Below, piece after piece: positions 33,031 through 41,541 of a stretch of 64,000 nucleotides of DNA (the first letter of the stretch is position 1; each line of letters begins with the position of its first letter). The stretch comes from Bradyrhizobium diazoefficiens (GTDB taxonomy: Bacteria > Pseudomonadota > Alphaproteobacteria > Rhizobiales > Xanthobacteraceae). The stretch spans positions 2,477,001 through 2,541,000 of the forward strand of contig NZ_CP067100.1 of assembly GCF_016616235.1 (NCBI RefSeq), given 5' to 3'. The notes beneath the pieces were generated by a model, which saw only the letters and a list, made by a program, of their open reading frames with translations, was not told where the DNA came from and did no database searches. Position numbers and translations under genes: made by a program.

Positions 33031-33792
33031 TCATAGAGGTCGACGGCTTCGACGGCCGCGCAGCGAGACCACAAGCGCCAACAGCGCCAAGGCTGCAAGC
33101 GAAAACCAGATGATCGCATATCGCAGGTGACGGTCGACCAGGTGTACCCGTAGCGGTCCGGGCTTCGGGACGCCGCTCGCCGGCACCGGCGCTTCCAAAT
33201 CGATGTAGAATGGTGCGACCTCCCCCCAGCCGAGCGCCTGTGCCATTGCGAGGTGATCGCGGCTGAACCACAGGCGAGTATCGCGCTCTACGTCTGGCGT
33301 GAACGCGCCGACCCGCTCTGGAAAACGAATGTAGCCGGTCATCATGACGGGCTTGTTGGTAATGAGGTGGGCCACCGCGCGATCCTGTTGGTCGCGGTCC
33401 TGAGTCGCGTTCGGGACGAACCCCGCGTTGATCGCCACGATTTGGCCGGTTGACAGGCGGGCGGGAAGAAAGGCCCATGTGCCGCGACCCGCAATATCGG
33501 CGCGCTCGGCAGAGGCAGAGCTGTAAACCATCGCATCCAGACGGGACTCATAGGTTGCCGTAAAGCTGACGCGTCGCAATTGGTCGGTCTCCGCCGCCAG
33601 CGCGTGCCACTGCGACGGATCGGGCAAAGGCACGGGCGCCGCGCGAACGCGTTCACCGAGGGCCGCAAGGAGCGCGTGCTCCTTGATCCGATGCTGAAGT
33701 TGCCAGATCCCCAAGCCGGCAAACAGCACCACTATCGCCACCATTACAGTAGCGAAGCCGCCGGTCTCGTGTTGCCCAACTTTGTCAGACAT
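33031..33792 (-). CDS. SURF1 family protein
   Basis: Assembly factor for haem-copper oxidases, 253 residues, with the usual layout: an N-terminal transmembrane helix (FATVMVAIVVLFAGLGIW-QLQH), a periplasmic domain, and a C-terminal helix (YAIIWFSLAALALLAL). Motifs are QLRRVSFTATYES, VAINAGFVPN and WYFR-like WFSRDHLAMA near residue 179. It is not beside cox genes in this window, which is unusual for SURF1. It may serve another oxidase. Confidence 0.85.
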   Translation of the reverse strand: MSDKVGQHETGGFATVMVAIVVLFAGLGIWQLQHRIKEHALLAALGERVRAAPVPLPDPSQWHALAAETDQLRRVSFTATYESRLDAMVYSSASAERADIAGRGTWAFLPARLSTGQIVAINAGFVPNATQDRDQQDRAVAHLITNKPVMMTGYIRFPERVGAFTPDVERDTRLWFSRDHLAMAQALGWGEVAPFYIDLEAPVPASGVPKPGPLRVHLVDRHLRYAIIWFSLAALALLALVVSLRGRRSRRPL

Positions 33793-33864
33793 CGTAAGTC
33801 GCCAAGAGCGTGAAGACCGGGTAATCCTTGTCCTCGTGGCAAACTAAACCGATCCGGTCCGCAA

Positions 33865-33888
33865 AACCTTCGCGAAATGGCGAAGGTT
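33865..33888 (-). terminator. Intrinsic-type hairpin
   Basis: AACCTTCGC pairs with GCGAAGGTT around a 6-base loop. On the minus strand it ends in a TTTT-containing tail. It lies just after the stop of the stress protein gene at 33897. Confidence 0.6.
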
Positions 33889-33896
33889 CAATGGTG

Positions 33897-34466
33897 TCAT
33901 ACAGCCGCGTGTGCGGAATGATCGGCAGGAGGCGGCTCAGGCAGGTCTTCGTGTATGTCGACACGCGAGGGATTGCTGGTGTCGAGGATAGCTTTCGCCC
34001 GTGCCATCTCTTCGGCCGTTCCATGGGCCATGACCAGAAATCCGTCCGCCTTCACAGCCGTCTCGTAATTGAGTACGCTGTCTTTCGGAATCCCGATGCT
34101 GTAAAGCGCGGCTCCCAGCGCGCTCACACCTCCAACCACGATCGCGCTCTCGATGCCAGACAGGATCACAGCGGCGAGGTATCCAAGGACAACGACGGGC
34201 CCCACCCCGCTGACGGTCACGAAGATGCCGCCAAAGAGCAAACCCCACAGACCGCCCCAGAATGTGCCGTACTTGCCCCAGAATCTGACGCGATCGCCTG
34301 TATTATAAAATCCAATGATCTTTTCCTCACTGTGATAGCCCTTGCCGACCAGAGTGAGTTTCTTCAAGTCGAAACCGCCTTCGGCAAGTTTCTTTGTGGC
34401 CGCCTCTGCACCTTGATGATCGGTGAAGACGGCAACGATGGCATCGTTGTCAGGCATTGTTTTCAT
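33897..34466 (-). CDS. General stress protein GSP17M-like membrane protein
   Basis: A 189-residue protein. The N-terminal 45 residues resemble the GSP17M/YflT module (AIVAVFTDHQGAEAATKKL and GFDLKKLTLVGKGYH). Two glycine-rich transmembrane segments follow (LWGLLFGGIFVTVSG and VVVLGYLAAVILSG), then a VVGGVSALGAALYSIGI segment and a regulatory-like C-terminus. ATG 34466 (MKTMPDN) is chosen; ATG 34457 is possible. The exact role is unknown. Proteins of this type are often stress-induced. Confidence 0.72.
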   Translation of the reverse strand: MKTMPDNDAIVAVFTDHQGAEAATKKLAEGGFDLKKLTLVGKGYHSEEKIIGFYNTGDRVRFWGKYGTFWGGLWGLLFGGIFVTVSGVGPVVVLGYLAAVILSGIESAIVVGGVSALGAALYSIGIPKDSVLNYETAVKADGFLVMAHGTAEEMARAKAILDTSNPSRVDIHEDLPEPPPADHSAHAAV

Positions 34467-34776
34467 CCGTCCAGCTGGTGGATCTCGTCGGTGGAAGAAG
34501 TTTATGGAATGAAAGCGAGAAGCTGAATGATCCAGAGGTTCGTCCACGTGGTATCTTTGTATCGGGGCTCGAAACTAAGGTAGCTCTTTGGGGTCAGGGA
34601 CGTTAAAAAAAAGTCCCAACGTTTGGGTATCGAAGGCGGGCCGTGCGAGCGATCAGCGACACTAGTGGAAAATTGCGATCGCTTGTGAGCGTTTGCGTCA
34701 AAAGCCATCCGCAAACTTGCAGCTTCGCGCTGTCGACCCACTTAGCTCCGAGGGGCACATCAAAGGAGAAAAATAC

Positions 34777-35106
34777 ATGCGAATTGCATTTGTAATCGCC
34801 GCCGCCGCGTTGATGGTAGCTTCCGCAGCCTCTGCGCAGAGCGCAAATTCGAGTAGCACACCGCACTCCGGTTCAGGATCGCAGCAGAGCTCGATGCCGA
34901 ATCCGGCGCCGATTGGCACCAAGATCCAGAACAATCTGCAGGCAGCCGGCTTTACCAACATACAAATCATGCCGAGTTCGTTTCTGGTGCGCGCCAAAGA
35001 CCAGGATGGCAATCCTGTGATGATGGTCGTGAATCCGGATTCGGTAACGGCCATTACCGAGGTCGATGAAACGACAGGGGCGGGAGTCCAAGCTTCGAAA
35101 CCGTAG
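34777..35106 (+). CDS. Small exported hypothetical protein
   Basis: A 109-residue secreted protein with a clear signal peptide (RIAFVIAAAALMVASAASAQ). A Ser/Gly/Pro-rich linker follows. The C-terminal 60 residues form a beta/alpha module (KIQNNLQAAGFTNIQI, SFLVRAKDQDGN and MMVVNPDSVTAITEV), a pattern seen in small periplasmic proteins of Bradyrhizobium. AAGGAG at 34763-34768 supports ATG 34777. Confidence 0.72.
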   Translation: MRIAFVIAAAALMVASAASAQSANSSSTPHSGSGSQQSSMPNPAPIGTKIQNNLQAAGFTNIQIMPSSFLVRAKDQDGNPVMMVVNPDSVTAITEVDETTGAGVQASKP

Positions 35107-35316
35107 ACCTCTTTCGACCTGAGCAACGCCGGCTGCAAGAGGAAGGGCTTGGATCTAACGTCTATCTCTTTACTGAAGGTGCGGCGAGCCTCTCGTCAAA
35201 GATGATACTACGCGCGCAGCTCTTCGGCGTTTGGCCGGAGAGCTGGCGTCGCTTGCTTCGTATACTCTCGTCCATGACGCTCCTCGTGGTTAACCATCCT
35301 GGGCGCGGGTGCGAGC

Positions 35317-35520
35317 TCAGCGTGCGATTACGAGTACAGCTGAGGACAGCACGATGACATACACCGCGAACACGAAGAGCGCCGGGTGCCAGACGTGCAC
35401 CAACAAGCCGGTTCGGACCGCGATCCTGCGCAGCACGATCGTGACGAGCCACGCCGCTACCATCAGCAGGGAGATCGGTGCGACGTAGACGCCCAGCAGG
35501 TTGATCTCGACGAATCTCAT
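35317..35520 (-). CDS. DUF1656 (AaeX-type) small membrane protein
   Basis: A 67-residue protein with two hydrophobic segments (GVYVAPISLLMVAAWLV and HPALFVFAVYVIVLSS). Family members (AaeX) accompany FUSC-type aromatic-acid efflux genes. ATG 35520 overlaps the stop of the upstream FUSC gene by 4 bases; ATG 35526 is an alternative. No HlyD-type adaptor (AaeA) is seen next to it. Confidence 0.75.
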   Translation of the reverse strand: MRFVEINLLGVYVAPISLLMVAAWLVTIVLRRIAVRTGLLVHVWHPALFVFAVYVIVLSSAVLVIAR

Positions 35521-37592
35521 CCGCATACTCGTGCTTCGAAATAAGTGCCATGCCGGACCAAGGCGTCACAGACTGCGAGAACCCGGCTGCGCGCTCGAAG
35601 CACAACGGAATCTTCTGGGCCAGTCTCGCCGAGGGATGCAAGACGGTGATCGAACGCGGTCAGCCCAGCGATTGCAGCGGCGCTGTCTTCTTGCGCAAAT
35701 GCCGCGAGCGCCGCCTCGAGTTCCTGGACCAAGCCCAGTCGAGGCGCGAGGCGGCGGAGGTGGATGATGTCGGCCCCGACCGAAAGGGCCGCGATGAGCT
35801 GTGCCCGCTGCAGCGGTTCGGCTTGGTCCGGCAGAGCCTCGAGGCGGCTGTAAATGAGGCCTTCCCAATCGTCCCCCGGCAGCCGGCCGGCGTCGGTGGT
35901 GAGGCGACGCAGGTCGCGCAAGGTCAGCGCGATCAGCCGTCGGCTTCGTAGTGCCGGAGAGAGCGGTGGGAGCAGGCGAAATGAGAGCGCCGCAGCGCCG
36001 CACCCTGCGGCGATCGCCAGAGCATTGTTGTAGAAATGCACTGTGTCGTAGCTCATCTGGTTGGCGGGCCCAAGCAGCGGCACGAAGTTGCCGGCCATGG
36101 GAGCGAACATTGTGGCCTGCCATGGTTGGGCCATCAGGGCTCCCACTGGAATCAGATAGAGCGCCAGGACGATGCTCAAGCCGGCGAAGGTTGCTACGTT
36201 TGGCAATATCGCAAACGCAACGACCGCGGCACAAACCGTGGCAAGGCCGGTGCCAATCGTGAAGTCGACGGCCCGCGCGTAGGCCTCGTCGGCTCTCGGC
36301 GCGAACAGGATGACCGAAATGGCTGCCCAGGTGATGGCTACCGCCCCGTTTGGCCATTCCGTCATAATCCAGAACAGCTCGACTGCACCAATGGTGACGA
36401 ACGCCCGGGCGGCATTGATGAGCGCCGGCAACCAATCGGGCACGTGAGGTCTGACGCTGCGAAGGGGAGGCGTGCGACCGGCGGGCTCGGCAACCAGCAA
36501 CGCCAGTCCGCCGAGCACATCGGACAAGCCGGTCAGCACCCGGACGGTTTGATCGGCCAGCAGCCGCAGCGACGGCGCACCAGCCGGTATGGCGATCAGC
36601 GTCCGGGCGGCCCCGTCACACAGTCGACGCATTCCGATCGGGTCGGTTGTCCAGGGGAGCGGATCGGCCTGCAAGAGAGCCGAACGCAGCTCCGCTGGAA
36701 TGTTACGCAGCACGGCATCGGCCTCCCGCCGAGCGGTGTCATCCGGCAAGCGCGCGAGCCTCCATACCACTGCGCACCAACCGGCCAGCGCTTCAAACAG
36801 GCCATCCACCGCCGCCTGCAGCACCGGCGAATGATAGCGAAGGATCGAGGACTCCCCCTTTACCTGGTCGATGACCGGGTCGAGCGCAATAACCTGGCGG
36901 ATGTGCTCGCGGCGAACCGGCGGCATCTTCGACAAGGCCGATCCGGCCTGTGTCAGTGCGAAGCTGAACCTGGCAGCGATCTCGGCTGACAGGCCGGCGA
37001 GCAGCGCGGCAAGCTGACGCCGGGCGCCGCCGAAATCGGTCCCGGCGAGCACGATGCCAGCGCATGCGATGCCGATCCAGATCTCGGTGACGCGCGCGAG
37101 AGCGAAAGTGAAGGCGAGGCCATCTGTGCCGCCGGTCGCGCCGAGCTCATCGCTCGCGATAATCGCGGCCGTGTAACCGGCCAGCGCTGCACCATAGGCC
37201 GCAAAATTGCGCAGCAACGTGGCGACCAGCGCGCAGGCTGCGCCCCACAACGCCAGGCCGACCAGAAAGCCTGCGCGCTCTTGCGGGAAGCAGGCCGTCA
37301 GCGTCACTATCGCGACCGCGCCCACCAAAGTCCCGATCATGCGAAACCATCCCTTGCGAAGCGACGCGCCGAGAAAGGGCTGGCACACCAGCGCCGCGGA
37401 CGTGCCGGCCCAATACGCATTGTCGAGCTGCAGCCAAAACGCGACATAGAGGGCCAGGCAGACGGAGGCCCACAGCCGAACCCCAAAGAGCAACGGCGGA
37501 CCCGCGGCCGCGACCGCGCTTGTCAGCGTGCCTGATCGGGTCGCAAAGCGCCTCGCACCGATCCTGCCGGGTTCGTCAAGCGCGCCCGGCAT
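35517..37592 (-). CDS. FUSC-family aromatic/organic acid efflux transporter
   Basis: A 691-residue AaeB/fusaric-acid-resistance type protein. It has an N-terminal bundle of six hydrophobic segments (from FGVRLWASVCLALYVAFWLQL), a soluble middle region with MPPVRREHIRQVIALDP, and a second bundle (from VTIGAVELFWIMTEW). The DNAYWAGTSAA segment is typical. The family exports hydroxylated aromatic or other carboxylic acids, normally with a periplasmic adaptor that is missing here. It overlaps the upstream DUF1275 gene by 17 bases and the downstream DUF1656 gene by 4, so all three are co-translated. Confidence 0.88.
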   Translation of the reverse strand: MPGALDEPGRIGARRFATRSGTLTSAVAAAGPPLLFGVRLWASVCLALYVAFWLQLDNAYWAGTSAALVCQPFLGASLRKGWFRMIGTLVGAVAIVTLTACFPQERAGFLVGLALWGAACALVATLLRNFAAYGAALAGYTAAIIASDELGATGGTDGLAFTFALARVTEIWIGIACAGIVLAGTDFGGARRQLAALLAGLSAEIAARFSFALTQAGSALSKMPPVRREHIRQVIALDPVIDQVKGESSILRYHSPVLQAAVDGLFEALAGWCAVVWRLARLPDDTARREADAVLRNIPAELRSALLQADPLPWTTDPIGMRRLCDGAARTLIAIPAGAPSLRLLADQTVRVLTGLSDVLGGLALLVAEPAGRTPPLRSVRPHVPDWLPALINAARAFVTIGAVELFWIMTEWPNGAVAITWAAISVILFAPRADEAYARAVDFTIGTGLATVCAAVVAFAILPNVATFAGLSIVLALYLIPVGALMAQPWQATMFAPMAGNFVPLLGPANQMSYDTVHFYNNALAIAAGCGAAALSFRLLPPLSPALRSRRLIALTLRDLRRLTTDAGRLPGDDWEGLIYSRLEALPDQAEPLQRAQLIAALSVGADIIHLRRLAPRLGLVQELEAALAAFAQEDSAAAIAGLTAFDHRLASLGETGPEDSVVLRARSRVLAVCDALVRHGTYFEARVCG

Positions 37593-38415
37593 TGGAAGCT
37601 GTCTCTGATGCGCTTGCTCGGAGCGAGTCGCTCGGTTCCGGCTTCGTCTCGGCAGCGAGACCCGGAATCAGGAGGTGGCCCTGAGCGCCGTCGAGCTTGG
37701 CCGCAGCCGCCATGACCAGCGCCACTAGCCCAAGGCCGGTGGGCAGCGCCAGCGACCATAGCCCGGCGACGGCTTGACACCCAGCGCCGAGGCCACAGCC
37801 TACGACGAAGCCAACGATCGCAAGCCCGCTGCGCCGCGCGCGCCGGCTTGCGCTCGTCACATCACTTGGACTGTGTCCGAGCAAAACCTCCCCGAGGTCC
37901 ATGACGAACCGCGTAACATTGGTCGTCATCACTGCAGTGGACGGCGCGCCCTCCAAGGAAATCTGCACGAGAGCGTTTTGCACCGCCATAGCGGAGACGC
38001 CCAGCATCCCCGCCACTATCCCTCTTGCAGCGCTTGAATCGAGCTGCGAACCGCCACCTACGCAAAGCGCTAGAAAACCAGCAAGCAACAGGAATTGGAG
38101 AAGAAGCAGAGGTCGAAGCGAGGCGACGCACATCCGCTCCAATCCAGCTGCGAGGAATCGCGTCAGGGCAAGCACGAGAATGAATACGGGAACCGAAATC
38201 ATCAGAGCCAATGGTGCTTCGCCTCCGGCGACGACGTGCGCGGCCAGAATGACGAGATTGCCCGTGATGTGGGCGGTGAACAGGCCGCCGAGCCCGAGAA
38301 AGCTGATCACGTCCGTACTGCCGCCGATCACGCTAAGGACGCCCGGAAGCAGCTTTGCAGCGAGGGACTCGTCCACTAGCGGAGGCCCGAGATCGGCTGT
38401 CACGCGTTCAAACAT
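37576..38415 (-). CDS. DUF1275 (YoaK-type) membrane protein
   Basis: A 279-residue protein of the YoaK family, with about six transmembrane helices and the hallmark LGGLFTAHITGNLVILAAH near residue 45, plus TTNVTRFVMDLGE. ATG 38415 with AGGAGA upstream is chosen over the more upstream codon at 38484. Family function is unclear. Its end overlaps the FUSC start, so they are expressed together. The C-terminal 25 residues are polar and low complexity. Confidence 0.85.
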   Translation of the reverse strand: MFERVTADLGPPLVDESLAAKLLPGVLSVIGGSTDVISFLGLGGLFTAHITGNLVILAAHVVAGGEAPLALMISVPVFILVLALTRFLAAGLERMCVASLRPLLLLQFLLLAGFLALCVGGGSQLDSSAARGIVAGMLGVSAMAVQNALVQISLEGAPSTAVMTTNVTRFVMDLGEVLLGHSPSDVTSASRRARRSGLAIVGFVVGCGLGAGCQAVAGLWSLALPTGLGLVALVMAAAAKLDGAQGHLLIPGLAAETKPEPSDSLRASASETASNAGRA

Positions 38416-38484
38416 GAGCTGTCTCCTGACGAGTACACGCAGGAGCTCGGACGTTTTCTCGATGACGATTGCAAGTGTCACCAA

Positions 38485-39012
38485 TCATCGTACCGGCTCC
38501 CCAGTGATCCCATAGAAGACAGCCGAGGCGATCCACTTACATGCAACACCGACGGCGATTCCGACGACGGTATCGATCAGGCGCAGCAACGGCTGATGCC
38601 ACGCATTCATCGGCGACATGCCCGCGACCACCATGACGACCGCAGTCGTTATGCCGGTCGTTACAATGTCGCCGCGCCGATTCGAGAGCATCATCGCCAG
38701 GGTCCCAATTCCGAGCAGGACCGCCATTCCCAGCGGGGTAAATGGAAAGAACCACAAGTAGAGGAGGCAGAGCGAAAAACTCAGGCATGTGGCAATCAGA
38801 CGCGCTACTCCGGCGGAGAGGCTGTCCTGGCGCGTTTCGCGGAACACGAACACCGTCGCGGCCACAGCCCACATCCCTCCCAGCAAATCGGAATCCTTGT
38901 TGGCCAGAGGATGAAGGAGATGGGTAACAGCCCAGTACGAGATCGCGCATGCGATGGCCATGTCCAAGGCGTAGACCACGTCCCACAAGGACAGCCTTGC
39001 TAGTTTGCTCAT
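38485..39012 (-). CDS. Short FUSC/aromatic-acid-exporter-like membrane protein
   Basis: A 175-residue protein with about six hydrophobic segments (WDVVYALDMAIACAISYW, LSFSLCLLYLWFFPFTP, GMAVLLGIGTLAMML). It resembles the N-terminal membrane half of the aromatic acid exporter family and lacks the soluble half. GAGGAG precedes ATG 39012. It starts 56 bases after fumC ends and is the first of four membrane-protein genes in the run. Confidence 0.75.
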   Translation of the reverse strand: MSKLARLSLWDVVYALDMAIACAISYWAVTHLLHPLANKDSDLLGGMWAVAATVFVFRETRQDSLSAGVARLIATCLSFSLCLLYLWFFPFTPLGMAVLLGIGTLAMMLSNRRGDIVTTGITTAVVMVVAGMSPMNAWHQPLLRLIDTVVGIAVGVACKWIASAVFYGITGEPVR

Positions 39013-39068
39013 CGCATGCGCTCCTCAGCGAAGCTGGTACGTCCCGAACCGAGCATGTCGCCGCGGAG

Positions 39069-40520
39069 CTATGCTCCGGCGAGACCGTGCCCGATCATCT
39101 TCTTGGGGTCGACGATCTCGTCAAAGCGCTTCCCGTCGATATAGCCGGACTGAAGCGCGGCTTCCCTCAGGGTCAGCTCGTCGTCATTGGCCTTGTGCGC
39201 AACCGCGGAGGCCTTGTCGTAGCCGATGACCGGGCTGAGTGCAGTGACCAACATCAGCGAGCGGCCGACCGCCTCGTCGATGCGCTTGCGATTGAGACGT
39301 GTGCCTTCAACCGAGAAGCGCCGGAACTTGTCACAGGCATCGCCGAGGATGCCCGCGGAGTGGAGGAAGTTGTTGATGATGACCGGGCGCATCGCGTTGA
39401 GCTCGAAGTTGCCCTGGCTGCCGGCGAACGCGACCGCGGTGTCCTCGCCGATCACCTCGATGCAGACCATCACCATCGCTTCGCACTGGGTCGGGTTGAC
39501 CTTGCCTGGCATGATCGAGGAGCCCGGCTCGTTCTCCGGCAGCAGCAGTTCGCCAAGTCCGCAGCGCGGGCCGGAGGCGAGCCAGCGCATATCGTTGGCG
39601 ACCTTCATCAAGGAAACCGCAAGCCCTCGCAGCGCCGCCATCGCGGCGACCATTGCATCGAGCGAGCCCTGGGCCGCGAATTTGTTGGGCGCGGTGACAA
39701 AGGGGTGGCGGGTCAACTCCGCGATCTTGGCCGCGATCTCCCGGCTAAAGCCGGCCGGCGCGTTCAGCCCGGTGCCGACCGCGGTGCCGCCTGCCGCCAG
39801 TTCGAAAAGTCCCTCCTCGGAGACGCGAATGCGCTCCAGCGCGTCGCGGATCTGACGCGCGTAGCCCGACCATTCCTGTCCCACCGTCAGCGGCACGGCA
39901 TCCTGCAGATGCGTCCGGCCCGTCTTGACGACATCGTTCCATTCTCTTGCCTTTGCCTCGATCGCGTCAGCCAGGGCCTCCGCGTGCGGCAGCAAATGCT
40001 CTTCGACTTCCAGCAACGCGGCAATGTGCATCGCGGTTGGGAAGCTGTCGTTCGAGGACTGCCCCATGTTGACGTCGTCGTTGGGATGGATCGGTGACTT
40101 GCTGCCGATCTTGCCACCGAGCAGCTGGATGGCGCGGTTCGACAGCACCTCGTTGACATTCATGTTCGACTGGGTGCCCGATCCGGTCTGCCAGACATAC
40201 AGCGGGAAGTTCTCGTCGAGCTTGCCGCCGATTGCTTCGTCGGCGGCGCGGACAATGGCGTCCGCCTTCCACTGCGGTAGCCGGCCGGCCGCGGCGTTGA
40301 CCAGCGCCGCCGCCTTCTTCACGTATCCGTAGGCGTGGTAGACCCGCTTCGGCATGTGATCGTTGCCGATCGAAAAATGGACAAGGCTGCGTTCGGTTTG
40401 CGCGCCCCAGTAGCGGTCGGCCGGCACGTCGATGCCGCCCATCGAATCGGTTTCGTGACGCTTCCCGGTCGCATTGATGCCGATCGGGATGTCCTGCAGG
40501 ATAGGTGTCTGATCGTTCAT
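39069..40520 (-). CDS. fumC: Class II fumarate hydratase
   Basis: Iron-independent fumarase of 483 residues, interconverting fumarate and L-malate. Landmarks are WQTGSGTQSNMNVNE near residue 108, HPNDDVNMGQSSNDSFP (catalytic-site region) near 140, TGRTHLQDAVP near 190, and the family signature GSSIMPGKVNPTQCE near 327. ATG 40520 has AAGGAG upstream. It lies 19 bases after the AEC permease gene on the same strand, placing it in the lut-malic enzyme run. Confidence 0.96.
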   Translation of the reverse strand: MNDQTPILQDIPIGINATGKRHETDSMGGIDVPADRYWGAQTERSLVHFSIGNDHMPKRVYHAYGYVKKAAALVNAAAGRLPQWKADAIVRAADEAIGGKLDENFPLYVWQTGSGTQSNMNVNEVLSNRAIQLLGGKIGSKSPIHPNDDVNMGQSSNDSFPTAMHIAALLEVEEHLLPHAEALADAIEAKAREWNDVVKTGRTHLQDAVPLTVGQEWSGYARQIRDALERIRVSEEGLFELAAGGTAVGTGLNAPAGFSREIAAKIAELTRHPFVTAPNKFAAQGSLDAMVAAMAALRGLAVSLMKVANDMRWLASGPRCGLGELLLPENEPGSSIMPGKVNPTQCEAMVMVCIEVIGEDTAVAFAGSQGNFELNAMRPVIINNFLHSAGILGDACDKFRRFSVEGTRLNRKRIDEAVGRSLMLVTALSPVIGYDKASAVAHKANDDELTLREAALQSGYIDGKRFDEIVDPKKMIGHGLAGA

Positions 40521-40539
40521 AAGATAGCTCCTTTCATGA

Positions 40540-41487
40540 TTAGAGGGTCGCGGCGATGGCCAGGCCGAGACTGATCGAGATGATGGCGAAGAACGTGCTG
40601 GCCGCAGTCGTTGCGGCGGCCTCCTGTGCATAGGCGCCGTACCGTTGCGCCAGCACTGAGGCCGCAGTTGCTGACGGCATGACGCCAACCAGAAAAACTT
40701 CCTTCGTCAGCGTGGAGTCGAGCCGAAACACCAGCGCCGCCCCCAAGATGATTGCGGGCTGAATCAGATTCTTAAGCGCGACGTTCGCCACGACGTCGCG
40801 GCCGAGCCTGATCGGGTTTTGTGCGAGCATCAGGCCAAGCGTGAACAGCGCTGCGCCGCCGGCGGCTTGTCCAATCTGCTCGACCGAATTGTCGATCAGA
40901 TCGGGAAGCCGCACGCCTGCAATCGCAAGTATGGCGCCGAGCACCGGGAGCCAAACGAGTGGCTGCTTGACTGCGCTGAGAAGGCTGCGCTCGACCACCA
41001 GCACCTCGCTTTCCTTCGCGTTTCCTTTTGACGGAATCGCGAGTTGAAGCATCACCATCGTGAGCGGCACCATGATGATGGTGACTATGAGATTACCCAC
41101 GATGACAGCGAGCACGCCCTGCGCACCCACCGCCGCCGTGAGCACAGGCGGCCCGCAATAAGCCATGTTGGGGAAGCCGCAGGACAGTCCTTCGAGCGTG
41201 CTCGACCGCAGGTCATGCCGGAATACCAGGCGACCAAGGAGTATCCCAAGCACGTAGGTACCGAGCAGACCGGCAGCCAGGCTTCCCGCATAGGCGGCGT
41301 CGGTCAGCTGCTCTGGCTTGGCGTGGGCTGCCGCCAGGAACAGGGATAGTGGCAACGCGAAGCTCACGACGAAAGTGGAGAGTGTCGTGGTCGATTTGGG
41401 GCCGAACAGGCCCATGCGCCCTGCGAGCCATCCGAGGAAGGCGACGAACAGGATCGGCAGCAGGCCGCTAAGGATGGTCGCGATCAT
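40540..41487 (-). CDS. AEC-family transporter (malate/malonate permease-like)
   Basis: A 315-residue membrane protein of the auxin efflux carrier family. It has about ten hydrophobic segments, with the first LSGLLPILFVAFLGWLAG, a conserved asparagine-rich helix (CGFPNMAYCGPPVL) and LVWLPVLGAILAIAG. Bacterial members include malate permease MleP and malonate transporter MdcF. Between a malic enzyme and a fumarase gene, a malate or related C4-acid substrate is most likely. Confidence 0.88.
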   Translation of the reverse strand: MIATILSGLLPILFVAFLGWLAGRMGLFGPKSTTTLSTFVVSFALPLSLFLAAAHAKPEQLTDAAYAGSLAAGLLGTYVLGILLGRLVFRHDLRSSTLEGLSCGFPNMAYCGPPVLTAAVGAQGVLAVIVGNLIVTIIMVPLTMVMLQLAIPSKGNAKESEVLVVERSLLSAVKQPLVWLPVLGAILAIAGVRLPDLIDNSVEQIGQAAGGAALFTLGLMLAQNPIRLGRDVVANVALKNLIQPAIILGAALVFRLDSTLTKEVFLVGVMPSATAASVLAQRYGAYAQEAAATTAASTFFAIISISLGLAIAATL

Positions 41488-41541
41488 GTATTTGCGCTCC
41501 GTGTGGGCCGGGCAGCCGCGATTGGCCGCCCGGGTACCGCG

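Noticed and set aside
38949..40097. Long plus-strand frame opposite fumC
   Set aside because: The fumC motifs are unambiguous on the minus strand. The opposite frame is a shadow.
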